Below, one piece after another: positions 47,784 to 60,494 of a stretch of 64,000 bases of DNA. The position numbers and the translations under genes were made by a program. Position 1 is the stretch's first letter. Each line of letters starts with the position of its first letter. The notes under the pieces were generated by a model. That model searched no databases. It was not told where the DNA came from and saw only the letters and a program-made list of their open reading frames with translations. The DNA comes from Dillenia suffruticosa (taxonomy: Eukaryota > Streptophyta > Magnoliopsida > Dilleniales > Dilleniaceae), in the NCBI GenBank assembly GCA_033439265.1, contig JAVTVX010000004.1, positions 10,582,201 through 10,646,200 of the forward strand, read 5' to 3'.

Positions 47784-50263
47784 TGTCACGCCTCGAACCG
47801 GGATTGTGAACAGCGGCCTGTTATCCTGAACGCCGGCTATATTTTTATAGAAAATCAGACAGAATCTCCCTATATTTCGGAGGTTTTCCAAATACAATTT
47901 ATCTTGTATAAATCACAACCATCCTGTAATATAATCAAATGGCCATCCCGGCCTCTCCAAAATCAACCAATCTCACAACCAACATCCAGATAATGCAAGG
48001 CTATAAAAATTTTCAACAATCTAGCCACAGACCTCTACTGTCATGCCCCCGTCAAAGGTATGGACAGTCGCCAGTCGCCCCTCCTGTGATTTAGAGGTGG
48101 CACCGAGCGATCCTAGAGTATACTTCTAAGACATAACACATTTCCAAGTACATACGCAACGAAAAAGAAATGCCTCAATGCAATGTTATGTAGTGACATG
48201 AGAGTTCCACAATTTAAATGTCCATATCTATATAGTCGTCCCAGAATTATAAAATGGTCATCTATAGACCTCAAAATACATATACATCACCAATACAAAT
48301 TTGCAGCGGAAATACACAATGACTCCTCAAGTTCAGACCAAATCTCCCAAAGATACTGAGCGACCTAAAAGCAACGCTCCTTGTCAAATACTATCTCTGA
48401 AATAAAAGGGAAATGAGGGGTGAGTACTCGAAAAAGAATACTCAGTGAGTGAGTGGGTCAATGCAATCGTCCAATATGAAATGTGAAACTAGAGTGCCAA
48501 AACATAAGTATATAAATCATATTTCAAGTCATCATGCTTTTCATTTCAACAATATATCATTAGCACGCATTTCAAGTCAAATATGCATGTCATTAAAATC
48601 ATAGAGCTGCCAGCCGAAAGAGTCCTAGTAGAGGTCTACCGCGACCTATGACAGGCGCATCGGGGGTGTTATATGTAAATTTATTTAAAGTGCTCTCTAC
48701 CTCGGCGTTGGTGACGAACCTCGTCCAGGTGCTAGACTTGGAGAGGATATCCAAATCCAAATCCAAATCCTCCCCCTTTCGGGTTCAACCTGGCTAGTAC
48801 CGTGTCAATAATCAAATCACGACAACTCGTGGGATACCCCAGACCTAGGCATATCCGGACGCCACCAAAATGTCTCTCACGGTGTCCTTCCTAGCTACGA
48901 AACAATACATATCAAAGCTCTCAAGGCCAAAACCAATATCATATCAAAATATGCCGAAATCAGGTTCACAAACCAAATGCAACATATAGCATAAAATGAC
49001 ACATTATACGTTTCAACACGTGGATGCATAATTTCCGTATGTCAACACTGTTTTTGTACACTCCATCGGTTCACAAAAATCAATTTTAAAAACAGTCAAA
49101 ACATTTTAAACACGCTACAAATCATACTCTTTTATCAAATATTGTAAAACAGGGGTTACATATTAAACAAAAGCATTGAAATAAATCTCACTCACAGTAT
49201 ACGAGAGGGTGATCACTCTCTATTTTCAAAGCCAATTCAAATCTGATCGCTCGAGTCTCCAATGAGATTTTCCTAATTAGTCATCACAATTCGATATCAA
49301 ATGAGGGTCTAGTAATGGATCTTCAATTTCTTTCTAACCAATACTACCTAATTTGATAAAGTTTATCCAAAGGCTGAAGAGATTTCATTTCTCTCACCTA
49401 GGGCTCCTCGGATCTCAGATCTAGCTTTCGTTCTCCCATCGGTTTGGTCTAAAAGCTGAATATTTCCAAATTCAAAACAATTGTGAACAATTTAAGTCCA
49501 ATTACTAAAGAAATTCGAAACCCTAATGTGAAAATCAAAACTTTGAGTCATTTACCTTCGCAATGGCTCACGGACTATCGCGGGCCCTCGCAAGCTGGAG
49601 CGCTCCTTAGCTAGGACTAGGGCTTGCGCTCGCGAGCTGGAGCGCTCGGGCTGGAGCATGCAGTGTGCTTGTGCAGAGGCGCACAAGGGCACGCTCGTGC
49701 AGAGGAACCAATTCTGGGGCACGCTGGCGCTCTTGTAGGAGTGTGCAGAGGCACGCAGGGGCGCGCTGACGCTCGTACAGGAGTGTGCAGAGGCACGCAA
49801 GGGCGCGCTGGCACTTGTACAAGAGCGTGCAAATGCGCGCAAGGGCCCACTAGGGCTCGCACTCTGGAGAGCGCAGTCACGCGCTCTGGCGCTGTCACGC
49901 ACGCTGGTGTATTCGCAGTTGTGCAGGGATCACGCTCGGCCGAGGATGGTAGCAGGAGATAGAGGGACACGGTGGTCGGGAGATCGGGAGAAGAGAGAAG
50001 AAAAAAAGAAGAAGAAGAAGAAGAAGAAGAAGAAGAAGAAGAAGAAGGAGAAAGAGAAGGAGGCGGCAGCAGCAATTACGCGGTGGAGCGCGCGGTGGCC
50101 GCAGGGGAGGAGAGGGAGGCGGAATCGGGGAGAGAGAGAGATGAAGTGAGAGAGAGAAGGATTGGGGCTAAAAGCCCTAGTCCCCAATTGGGCGGGGGTG
50201 CTGCGTTTTGTCTCAAAACGCAGCACTCCGCTGCTGTATATATATATTTTTTTTGGTGTTACA
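47784..50263 (-). mobile_element. 5' LTR of right Tekay copy
   Basis: Minus strand: starts TGTAACACC at 50263 and ends GAGGCGTGACA at 47784; 2480 bp. About 5-6% different by eye from its partner at 20867-23204 over 230 bp. Contains a GAA run (50008-50046) and a GC-rich block (49560-49960). Confidence 0.9.
50160..50226 (-). promoter_or_regulatory. Double hairpin in LTR
   Basis: 50198-50226 is a perfect 13-bp stem, GTGCTGCGTTTTG / CAAAACGCAGCAC, with a 3-nt loop. 50160-50182 pairs GATTGGGGCT with AGCCCTAGTC. Confidence 0.65.
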
Positions 50264-50814
50264 TTAATCCTACAAGTAGTTTAACAAAATTTGACAATAA
50301 AGTAATCCAAAATTTTCGTCCCAATTTTGTCAAAGGCAGAACATCATATAATTTTATTTTTCAAGTTATTTGATTAATTTTGTTAAAGATATCATATCAT
50401 CCTCCAACCATAATGAGACAATGAATTTTATTTGAATTTTATGGTAAGGTGGTTTGATTTTCCTAACACAAAGTCAATTTAATTTAATAATTGTTTTAGA
50501 TTGTTTTTGTTTAAATAAAAGCAAACAAAGAGAGTAAAAAAGAAAAAAAGAGAGAGAAATAGACATATAGCAAGTAAGCAACATGATAATTTGGCGGTAA
50601 AACAAAATTTTTCGCGGTTGAAACAAAAAACAAATAAAAAATTTTGGTGGCTGATTAATACCAAAATGTAAAATGTTTTTGGGATTTTAACAAAATTTAC
50701 AGCCTAATTTTTGTGAGAATTGCTAGATTGATTAAATATTATTATAATTTTTAAATAATAATATTAATAATTTAAAATAATAATATATAAATTAATAATT
50801 TAATAATATATTAA

Positions 50815-51030
50815 TTTACGGGGCACTTCCATGCGTGCATGCCCCATACTAGGGCGCCCGCGTTGGCATAGCCGGGCGCCCGCACAGGCACTTGCATGCG
50901 TTGTTGCTCTATGCAGGGGCATATGCTACTCATGCCATGCGGGCACCCACGCACACATTTGCATGGGCCACCGTGCATGCCACGTAGGCGCCCATGTAGG
51001 CATGCGTCATGGGGCGAGCATTGTCCTTTC
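50815..51030. repeat. GC-rich GGGCGCC island (right copy)
   Basis: Inverted twin of 20095-20305, with several word changes but the same GGGCGCC and GCATGC make-up. Confidence 0.6.
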
Positions 51031-51416
51031 AATCAATAATGCTATAATTAGTATATAAAAAATTTTGAATATGAATTATGTAGATTAATGGTATAATTAA
51101 TATTATTAATTTAAATAATGTAATAATATAAAATTAAATATTTTTAATGTAATTTAGTAATAATATTATAACATAACATAGTAAGAATGTTGTAATGTTG
51201 TAGTAATAGTTGGTAACATAAACAAAAATACAAATGACAATATAAAATCTTTGATAATATAATAAAAAAAAATAGCGGTAGATTAAGATGAAATTAAACT
51301 CTAAGATGGTAAAAACTTGATGATCTAAATGCGATAAAAAGGTTAAAAAAAATAGGAAAAATTGACGGGCTTTTGAAAATTTTGAAAATTTATTTGGGCG
51401 GTAAAATAAACCAAAT

Positions 51417-51700
51417 ATTTTATAAATCATTCCTCTGAACCCTCTTTCCCTTCCTCCCCTCAAAACCTCTCCTCTTCGCTCAAAGCTCTTGCTTGTGAAT
51501 CAACCAAAATTTTCGTGAAGCAGGTAATCACATATTTTTTTAAAATAAAATTTAGATTATATTCTATTTTGAAATATTTTAAATTTTCACAGCTTGTACT
51601 CATTTTGGATGAATTAAACGAACGATGAGTATTTTTGAAGAATCACAACCATCGTAGAGCAACTTGACTTTGAAGAAACCCAATCATCTGGTTTAGTTCA
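51417..51700 (+). promoter_or_regulatory. Promoter-leader-intron module of CACTA 2 (right copy)
   Basis: TATAAA (about 51420), CT-rich leader, donor CAG/GTAATCA at 51524, acceptor TTTTCACAG ending 51592, then an exon with a ten-residue frame at 51625. Intron 69 bp. Confidence 0.45.
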
Positions 51701-52139
51701 GATTTAAGTACAAATGTTATTTCTTTGTTTTCACACAATATTACTAATTTCAATTTCATTTTTGCTTTTAATAATAATCCAAATTATTTGTATTCTTAAC
51801 TCCCAACCAACAATCATTATCTCTACGTGATTGCATCCAAAAGGTAATATTTTTATTTATAACAATTTTTATTTGTATGAATGGATTGACATACTCCATC
51901 CAGAAAAGATAATATTTTTTTATAACCCTTTTTATGAATAGATTGACATGAAAGTTGATGCTACGACTCAAGCAATTTTGGGACAGAAGATATGCTGAAG
52001 AGAAGAGAAGAGGAAATATACAGTTATTTGATATGTAATATTTTTTTTCTTATTCTATTAATGTATCAATCATTCTTAATAATACAAGATATTATATTAT
52101 TTTAGTAATTTCTTTATTTTATAGTTTATAACATTTCTT

Positions 52140-52560
52140 AAAATGTCAGCATATGTGGTAATCGTACAATATGTGATAACTGATGAAATAGTAACATTTG
52201 CTAATGGATAAATGACTGCAGTAACCGATATAACATATGAATATATGCACTAACCGACCATAAATGACTAACCGACGATAAAAGGTAACAATTGTGGTAA
52301 CCGAATAGTAATCGAGTGATAACCAACAAAAAAAGTCATAACATTTCCTAACATATAAATAACCGTTTCTAAATGGCAGTTACATTTCTTAACAGTTATG
52401 TAGTAACCGACGATAAATGATAATACTTGTGCTAACCGAGTGATAATAATCGAGTCGTAACCGAGTGGTAATCAAAATCAAGTAATAACTGAGTAGTAAC
52501 CAAGTAGTAACTGAATGGTAACTAATAATAAAATATAGTAATTTTTACCCATGCTTAGCG
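52140..52560. repeat. Subterminal repeats (right copy)
   Basis: Many degenerate GTAACCGA/GTAATCGA words, the mirror of 18590-18990. Confidence 0.65.
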
Positions 52561-53163
52561 TAATTTTACCAACACTTTCTGACCGTCACTATAAATATAT
52601 AACATGCTCCAACGGTAATTAAGATTGTCAGTATAAACCTATTCCGACAGGTGTATAGCCAACTAAAATCCTATCCGTTGGAGAAGGATCTGCCAATTTT
52701 CGTCTGTCTGAATAAGTCATTTATTTTGTAGTGAATGAAATAGAATGTAATGATATATAAAAATTCATGTAACCGATACATCGCAATGGAATAAAACTTT
52801 GTGATTACATATGTTCAAATTATTTTGCATTCAATTAGAATTTTCTAAGTATATATTTTTCTTTCTATTTTATGGTCCTATTTTTAAGTATGTGTTAAAA
52901 TATTTGGAGAAAATTTTTTAAACAACAAGACAAAGAAATAATTCACTGATTTAAGATAACGACTGCACATGGTACCTTCAAAGCCTAATTCTCTATCTTC
53001 GTCTGTTTATATTGAACTAAACTCAAGTAGACATTCTATAGATCCCACATAATCATAGTATACACTGGCATTCCCTATTTTCCCTTTTCATTCTTTTATG
53101 TTTTGACATTGTCATTGTAGTATTTGACATTGTCATCTTAAACATCTTTTTTTATTATACAGT

Positions 53164-55470
53164 TTGTCATTCGATATGGGGTCAATTGATCGGAGTTGGA
53201 TGTTTTGTTGCTTAGCTAATGGATACTTAACAAATGAATTTGTTGAGAGTGTTAATAACTTCTTGGATTTTGCATGTTCACAACACAATTTTATGGATGG
53301 GTTAAAGATTAGATGTCCTTGCCATAACTATCGGAACCATAAATTTTGTTCTCGGGATGATGTCGCAGTGCACTTGTTGTCAAAAGAGTTTGTTAATGGT
53401 TACACCATATGGGTTTGTCACGAAGAAGTAAGAAATGGACAATCATTTAAAGGGGAATCATCTAGACGTAGAGAGCATGTACAAGGTCCATATAGATCCA
53501 TGATTGTCGATGCATTAGGCCCTCATTTTCATTGGAATTCGAATCTTGATGACATGAATGTTGAGAATACGGAGCCACCTAATCCAGAAGCGGCAATGTT
53601 TTATGAGTTGTTGAAAAGTGCTGAAAAACCATTATGGAATGTGTGTAAAATGCAGACAACATTATCAGCAGTTTCACAATTATTAAATTGCAAGTTAGAA
53701 TTCAACATAAGTGCGGCATATTATGATTGCATTAATGAGATTATACAAACTATGTTACCCGAAGATTCAAAGTTCATATCCAATTTTTACGGAACAAAGA
53801 AACTCCAAAAAAAACTTGGACTTGGTTATCAGAAGATTGAAATTTGTGAAAATTATTGTACGTTATATTATCTAGAATATCGGGGAAAAACTAATTGTTT
53901 TCATATGCGGTAATCCTCGATATAAACTTCGAAACGTGGGTAGTGGAAAAAGAAAACAAGTATCAAACAAGGTGTTACGATACTTGTCTCTAACACCAAG
54001 ACTTCAAAGGCTTTACATATCAACAGTTACAGTAGAACACATGGCATGACATGCTAGAAATTAACGTACAGACAATGAAGTTGTTACACACCATGCCCAT
54101 AGTCAAGCATGGGAGCATTTTGATTCTACTCATCCATCATTCGCCTCTAAAACTCGAAATATGCGCTTAGGGTTATGTACAAATGGATTTAAGCCATTTG
54201 GTCGGTTATCTATTCCTTACTCATGTTGGCCAGTTTTTATTACAATTTGCCTGCTTCTATATGTATGAAGTAGCCTTTCATTTATATGAGTCTGATAATC
54301 CTAGGACCGAGAAATCCTATTAAGCATATTGATGTCTTTTTGAGACCTTTGATTGAAAAACTGAAAATGTTATGGAGTGATGGAGTTATCACTTATGACA
54401 TTTCAAGACAACAAAACTTCCATATGAGAGCTGCACTTTTATGGACAATAAGTGATTTTTCAGCTTATGCAATGTTGTTAGGATAGAGCACTCATGGAAA
54501 GTTAGCATGCTCTTATTGCATAGAGAATATAAAGTCATTTGTTCTTGCTAATGGTCGAAAGATTTCATTCTTTGATTGTCATCGTCAATTTCTTCCTACT
54601 GATCATCCATATCGGAGGCAAAGGGATAAATTCTGAAAAGGAACAGTTGGGAATGATGTCCCTCCTCTTTTATCTGGCGATGAGATGTTTTATCGAGTGT
54701 CTTCTCTTTCTAAAATTATCTTCGGAAGAAAATATGATAGACAGACATTTTTAGGTTTTGGAATCGAACACAACTAGGTAAAAAGATGTATATTTTGAGA
54801 GTTGCCTTATTAAAAAATCTTTTTTATTCGCCACAATTTGGATGTGATGCATATTAAAAAAAATGTGTTTGAGAATATATTTAACACTGTGATGGAAATT
54901 AAAGAAAAAATCAAGGACAACGTAATGGCGAGACTCGACTTGGGGTTGTATTGCAAACGACCTGAATTAGAATTGAGAGAAATGAATGGGAGGACTTGGA
55001 TGCCAAAAGGTTCATACGCCTTAAATAAAGATCAAATATTACATGTATGCCGATGGCTGAAAAATTTGAAATTTCATGATGGATATGCTTCAAACTTGGC
55101 TCGATGTGTGAGCTTGGAGGATTTCAAATTTTATGGGATGAAAAGTCATGATTGTCACATCTTTATGCAGAGATTGATTCTTATTACCTTCTGTGACCTT
55201 GTACCTAATGCTGCTTGGGATGCTTTAATGGAACACAGTAATTTCTTTAGAGACTTATGTGCAACTGAGTTGCCTATTAATCATATGGAGATGTTGGAGA
55301 GAAATATAGTTGAGATGCTGTGCAAACTTGAGAAAATCTTCCCCCCGTCATTCTTTGATAGTATCGAGCATTTGCCTGCTCACTTAGCTTATGAGGTGAA
55401 GGTCAGAGGACCCGTATAATACAGAAGGATGTACCCATTTGTTAGTTTGTTTGAAACCTTCATTGGTATC
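53164..55470 (+). pseudogene. CACTA transposase TNP2 relic (right copy)
   Basis: Inverted twin of 10900-13210. The first frame, 53164-53913 (249 codons), holds the Transpos_assoc domain at about residues 5-90 and follows a splice-acceptor-like TTATACAG, so an upstream exon is likely lost. Transposase_21-like sequence continues past a frame break near 53910: RLGLCTNGFKPFGRLSIPYS (about 54165), 54286-54486 (IDVFLRPLIEKLKMLWSDGV), STHGKLACSYCIENIKSF (about 54487), and 54838-55419 (LDVMHIKKNVFENIFNTV, ARLDLGLYCKRPELELREM, FPPSFFDSIEHLPAHLA). Stops interrupt at about 54055, 54268, 54484 and 55418. Inactive. The 5' end of its element is missing in this arm. Confidence 0.85.
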
Positions 55471-56610
55471 AGAGATTCTTAAGTAGTTTCTTGCCCCTTC
55501 AGTGAATTTAATATATATATGAAAAATGCCATGTGTATTTTTAATGGTGAATTAATGTCAATTTTCTGCAATGTTATAGAACTAAAATGTTGGGAAAAAT
55601 GGTTCCTAAAAAAAAAAAATTACCGGTGGTGGGAACTTTTGCCATCATTTCAATAGAAAAACTACGGGAGGTTTTAATGTTTTGACATTTCTTTTGTTGG
55701 CAAAGTAAATCTGAGGACATTTACCTTAAATGTTGGGAAAGAATACATATATACATTACATATATGAGAGAGAGGGGGGGAGAGAGGAGATTTCCCTATG
55801 TATTATTTAAATGACATTTTACCCTCTTAGTCATAAGAACTAACACAGTATATCTTTGGCACGAAAGAACAAATGAAATCTTTCGTGAAAATATTTTCTA
55901 TATTTGTTTTCTTTTATTGTTGTTGCAACATGTTTTACTTCATGTGTTTTCTTCTACAGAAAAGATTCAATTCGAAACACCAATTGAGGATGATGTTGAT
56001 ACATTTATCCTCAAATCAATTTCTATAGCATTTAAATACCATAGTTATACTCTTAGAAAAATATTATGATGATGATTAGACTGTTGAGGAGATTTCTGCA
56101 AATGTCTCGGAGGGTCACGATCCTCGTGAATAAGAGGTCATTGTTGCACACTAGTGCTCAACACGTAAAAAGATAATAACATGCTTTATTTAATAAGATT
56201 TTGTTTTTTTTTTCTTTTTATATACTTACCATAATAATTCAAAATATTTCGTAGGAGAAGTCTAAGATAGTGAAGTAGATCTGACTACAACAAACATATA
56301 TGTGCTCCGCGACTCAAAGTTATTTGCGAGGTGGATAAAGGAATTGATAATTTTTTAAAATACTGTTGCTGTATTTAGTAGTATCTTTTTAGTTGCCAAC
56401 GATTTTATTTTAGGAATAAGAGATAGGATATCCTCTAACAGAATTGAACCTTACAAAACTACCATATGAGGAAGGATGGTTCATATGTAAATACAAATTT
56501 GTCAGTATGATAGTCACATGAATTTTAAATATAATTTATTTCTAAGCAATTGTGTTGATCTTTTAATGAAAGTTTGTGTTGACATTTATATATGTATTTT
56601 TTATGTATAG
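55471..56610. other. Intron-like part of CACTA relic 1
   Basis: AT-rich with a GA run (55765-55790). The inverted twin is about 9757-10900. No coding recognised apart from short fragments after the TNP2 end. Confidence 0.4.
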
Positions 56611-56754
56611 GAACAAATTGATGAAATGATGGCAACTCAACAAGTTATCTCAATGCAAGAGTCCATCAATCAAATTGTAAACAGAGTGTTCCCCAAAGTC
56701 ACTGGCAAGGAACTTGTGGGAAGAGTTAGAGGTAAAAGGATGGGGTCAACATGA
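56611..56754 (+). pseudogene. CACTA second-gene (TNPA-like) terminal exon
   Basis: Twin of 9613-9756. Acceptor-like TATGTATAG, then EQIDEMMATQQVISMQESIN and GKELVGRVRGKRMGST before a stop. Family assignment tentative. Confidence 0.35.
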
Positions 56755-56832
56755 AAGAGTAGCCAGGGAAATCATCATTTTTTCATATAAAAAGCTAACT
56801 CTACGAAATAGTTAACCAGGGTGCCTCATAAA

Positions 56833-57144
56833 TTAAAGAAAACAAAAGAAAACTTGAGAAAGAGGATGGAAATAGTACTCATGACCGATCTCACTTTCGG
56901 TATTGGCATGTGATGTCCACCCCTTAGGCCAGAGATGTCTGATAGAAAATTCGAGACTACCACTAAACTTAGCGATATAAAAAATGGAGATAACCAAAAT
57001 TTGGTGATCGGTAAAACCCGAGAAGGCAACGCGTGAAGTACTTGCGCCACCCAAAGAGAGTGTACACGTGTCTATTTTGGAAAATCCATCTCGACGATGT
57101 GTGAGGGCACATGCAGCCTCCATTTCTTCTGGAATTTTCATCAA
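56833..57144 (-). other. Conserved 103-codon open frame, unknown
   Basis: Twin of 9224-9541, with HLWPKGWTSHA in the middle. No recognised domain. Confidence 0.25.
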
Positions 57145-58559
57145 AACTAATTTTTGTTCTCTCTGGATTTTTTTTTATAATTTTTAATTTATTTTCAAAT
57201 TTCAAAAATAATTTTTCTAGATTTTTAAACTTAAAAATCGTTTAAAATTATTGAAAAATTATTTTCAATATTGAAAAAATTCTAAAAATTTTTATATGAG
57301 TCTAGAAAATTATTTTCTTATTTTTGGCTAATCAAGTGGAAATTTGTTTTTCACACTCATTATTTCTTTGTATTTTTGCTCATTATTTATATTTGAAAAT
57401 TAGTTTTGTAATATAAAATTGTTTTAAAATTGAACAAATATTTTAAAAATAATCCTATAGGATTTATCATAATATTATAGTTAGTTACATGTCTAACCTA
57501 ATGTTGTTTTCATTTTTAGGGAAAGTAGTGATAATCAAATGCATTTTTAAAAGTCTTTTGGCCTCTGGGGGAGGGAAAGAGATTTGATAATTTTAGAGTA
57601 TTTGATGAAATTGGATCAAATGTTGATTTACAAAATGAACTCATCTCATACTTTATCAGGTCATGTTGAGATTATGGAAGAGAAACATTTGGAATTTTTT
57701 CAATTAGGTCATACCATTCGGGGGACGACGTGTACATACTGAGAAATTTGCTGCCTCCTTATTGGGTTAACATAGTTGATGAGTTGCTTGCTAAGAACGA
57801 TTACATGATTCTTAATGATGTGAGACCATCGTTAATAGAAAAGTAGGAAATAAAAAAATATAGAGACACAAATCAAGAAAATGTTATCTTAAAATATAAA
57901 TAGTTCCTCACAAGTGGTAAGGAGATTTACTCCTAGGGATAGGCTATCTAAGAAAATTGTAAATATGATATCCCGAATAGATTTGTCCTGAACAAGATAA
58001 TTTATTTATATATTTTATTTCGCAGGTTATAACTATTGGCTAGGAGCGTGATCATGCAAAAGATGAAGTTTTATATAATTTTTTTATGTAAAGTTTCTTT
58101 TAAATAGTTATTGGCTATATTTGTTAAATTATATGATCATGTATGGAAAAGAAAACTAGGCTTTATTGAATGAAAATAAATGGATTTGTAGAATTTGAGT
58201 AATTCTCATCCAAAATTAAAACATTATTTAAATATTTTGTATGTTTAAAAGAAAATTTTAGACCGGTAGAATTTGAGTAATTCTTATCCATAATTATAAA
58301 ATTATTTAAATACTTCATATATTTAAGTGTGAGATTTTTTGGTTGGAAGAATTTGAGAAACTCTCATTGAAAATCTATTGGATTTTGTAATTTTAAATTA
58401 AATTTATGATGGTGATCTATTAGGATCATAGATGATGACTGAGAATCTAGTGAACTTTCGATTTTATACCTAATGTTGACCTATCTTGAATATTAATTTT
58501 GAAAAATAAAATTATGTGTATGATATGAACATTAATATTAGTGTTCACTCTCTTGAAAG
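57145..58559. other. Unassigned relic sequence
   Basis: Inverted twin of about 7830-9220. The plus strand has a coding-like stretch (LPPYWVNIVDELLAKNDYMI at about 57750-57810) with no recognised family. AT-rich. Confidence 0.4.
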
Positions 58560-59170
58560 GTATCATGCATGTCATGTAGTACTTTGGTACGGGCAATGTT
58601 GCTCCGTAGATAAGAGAACAGATGCTTACCAGGCATGAAAAAAGATAAATTCTACTATTCATACAACATTGGTTAGCTCTATGATTGATGGCATGATTTC
58701 TGAGTATGAGCAATATATGACTTCTCATGACATTTAGGTGTACCTCAGAGTAAAATATAGAGGTACCAGTGACTTATTTTAGATAAATGACTATAGAGTT
58801 TGATACTGAATAAAAGCAAGGTGGCCACAGTATCAAACAATTGTTAAGAGACGTGTCTAACATGATTAGAGAGTAGTAGGCAGTTAGTCATGTCCTCTCC
58901 AATAAATAAAAAATTCAAGTCTTGATCCAATCTTTTCCTGTTAAGTGAGAGCACCTGAAAGTTAGTTTGAATCACAATAACATTGTGAAAACTTTCTCGG
59001 ATGTTGCTCTACACATTGAGCTTGGGGATGAGCGGCTTAGTATAGCAAGATCTGGCAGGTGATGCTTTTATTGTAAAGTCTAGTTTCAAGAGAGTTTTAG
59101 ACTTTAAATATGAGAGAGACTAAAACGAAAGCAAGAAAGGAATGGAGGTTAGGACGGATCATAAAAGAAC
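58560..59170 (+). mobile_element. Copia gag relic (right copy)
   Basis: The block EHLKVSLNHNNIVKTFSDVA and the following IELGDERL (about 58950-59040) match the end of UBN2-type gag of Ty1/copia elements. MISEYEQYMTSHDI (about 58690-58735) suits an upstream part. Old fragment with many breaks; no LTRs seen. Confidence 0.6.
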
Positions 59171-60086
59171 AATTCAAAATATAAGAAAAGAGTGAGAGAC
59201 ATTTGGGGATTTTCATCAAGTGTCTTCTGGTAGAAGATAGTTTTATGTGGAGAACAATGCTAGAATGAAGATGAGAGAAGTTGACACTTGTAAATTGAAA
59301 TTACAAAATGATTGAACTCTCACTCTGCATAATATTCTCTACGTACTAGAAATTCGATAAAATTTAATATCTGTTCTTATTCTTTTGAAATTTGACTATT
59401 TTTTTTTTAACTTTCAGAGAGACAGGGTGAATTTGCAGTGATAACTTATTTGATAACTTATTAGCGTGGTTATCATCCTGATTGTGAGATTATTAAGAAA
59501 GGTATCGTAGTTCCTAAATTTATTGTGTTTATTCATTGAGATGCACTCGTAAACAAAATCTTTTAATTTTAAAAAAAAAATCACCGTGCTTCAGGTTGTG
59601 GCAATTAAATTTAACAGTACCCAAAATAATTTGATTTCTGAAAAACAAGGGTCATTTGCATATATCAGTCTTAAATAGAGGAAGCTCCTACAAAATATTT
59701 TCCAATCCAGACTACAAGACAGCAATTAAAAAATGTTCCGTAGAAGTTAGCCATTACTAATGATACAACTTCCATGAAGATTTCCGGTGTCTAGCACAAG
59801 GGATACAATTTTACAACAAGTTCAACGCCCCAGATGGATGTATGATTTAGCATTCTAAAGAATATCAATTGTTGCGATCCATTAGCATGATGTAAATCTG
59901 ACTTTGCCCTCTGATCACATTCCTCCAGCTAGCCCTGCATAGTGCAACAATATATCTTCACTTTGCATTCATTAAGAATCAGGATAAGAATCCAAAAAAG
60001 TTCACAAATGACATGCAAAATTTCGATGCACTTGAGACATCAGTATTGAAGGTTCAATCATATGAGAGAGAGAGAGAGAGGAATCA
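59171..60086. other. Flank inside the arm, no gene recognised
   Basis: Twin of 6292-7160. GA run at 60063-60080, just before the solo LTR. Confidence 0.5.
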
Positions 60087-60462
60087 TGTAACACCGACAC
60101 TGCGGTATTCGTAGAAGAGTACCATTTTCAAAATATATATATACATATAAAACTGAGATATTCATCAGTTTATTATATAGAGAGAGATTTTATTTATTTA
60201 ACTTTGATTTTTGATTTTTTGGGTATTTAAATTAAATTTTTGGTATATTTTAATTTGTCGAATCAACAAATCGAAGTAAACCCCATTCTTATGAAATTCG
60301 CATTTCTAACGAAATATAGGTGTGAAAATATATATGCATAAATATATATATAATTATTTATTTAGTAAAAAATAATAATAATTGGACACGCAACGTTTTG
60401 GGGCAAAACGCTGCGTCCCCAAATTGATTTGGGGATTAGGGTTGGAAACCCTAATCCCTCCA

Positions 60463-60494
<32 letters not shown>

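Larger units (their letters stand above)
42391..50263 (-). mobile_element. Tekay-type Gypsy element, right copy (broken)
   Basis: Minus strand. Parts in order: 5' LTR 50263-47784, primer site 47775-47764, gag about 47500-46165, protease about 45892-45600, reverse transcriptase and RNase H about 45120-44179, integrase with C-terminal chromodomain-like tail about 43800-42697, polypurine tract 42671-42653, then only the start of the 3' LTR. The clade follows from long LTRs, domain order and the integrase tail. The TTAAT duplication is present at 50264-50268 only. Broken in several places in gag and pol. Confidence 0.9.
50264..52733. mobile_element. CACTA element 2, terminal part (right copy)
   Basis: Ends TAGTG at 52729-52733; inverted twin of 18367-20866. 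Internal layout mirrors it: GC-rich island 50815-51030, promoter-leader module 51417-51700, subterminal repeats 52140-52560. Confidence 0.65.
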
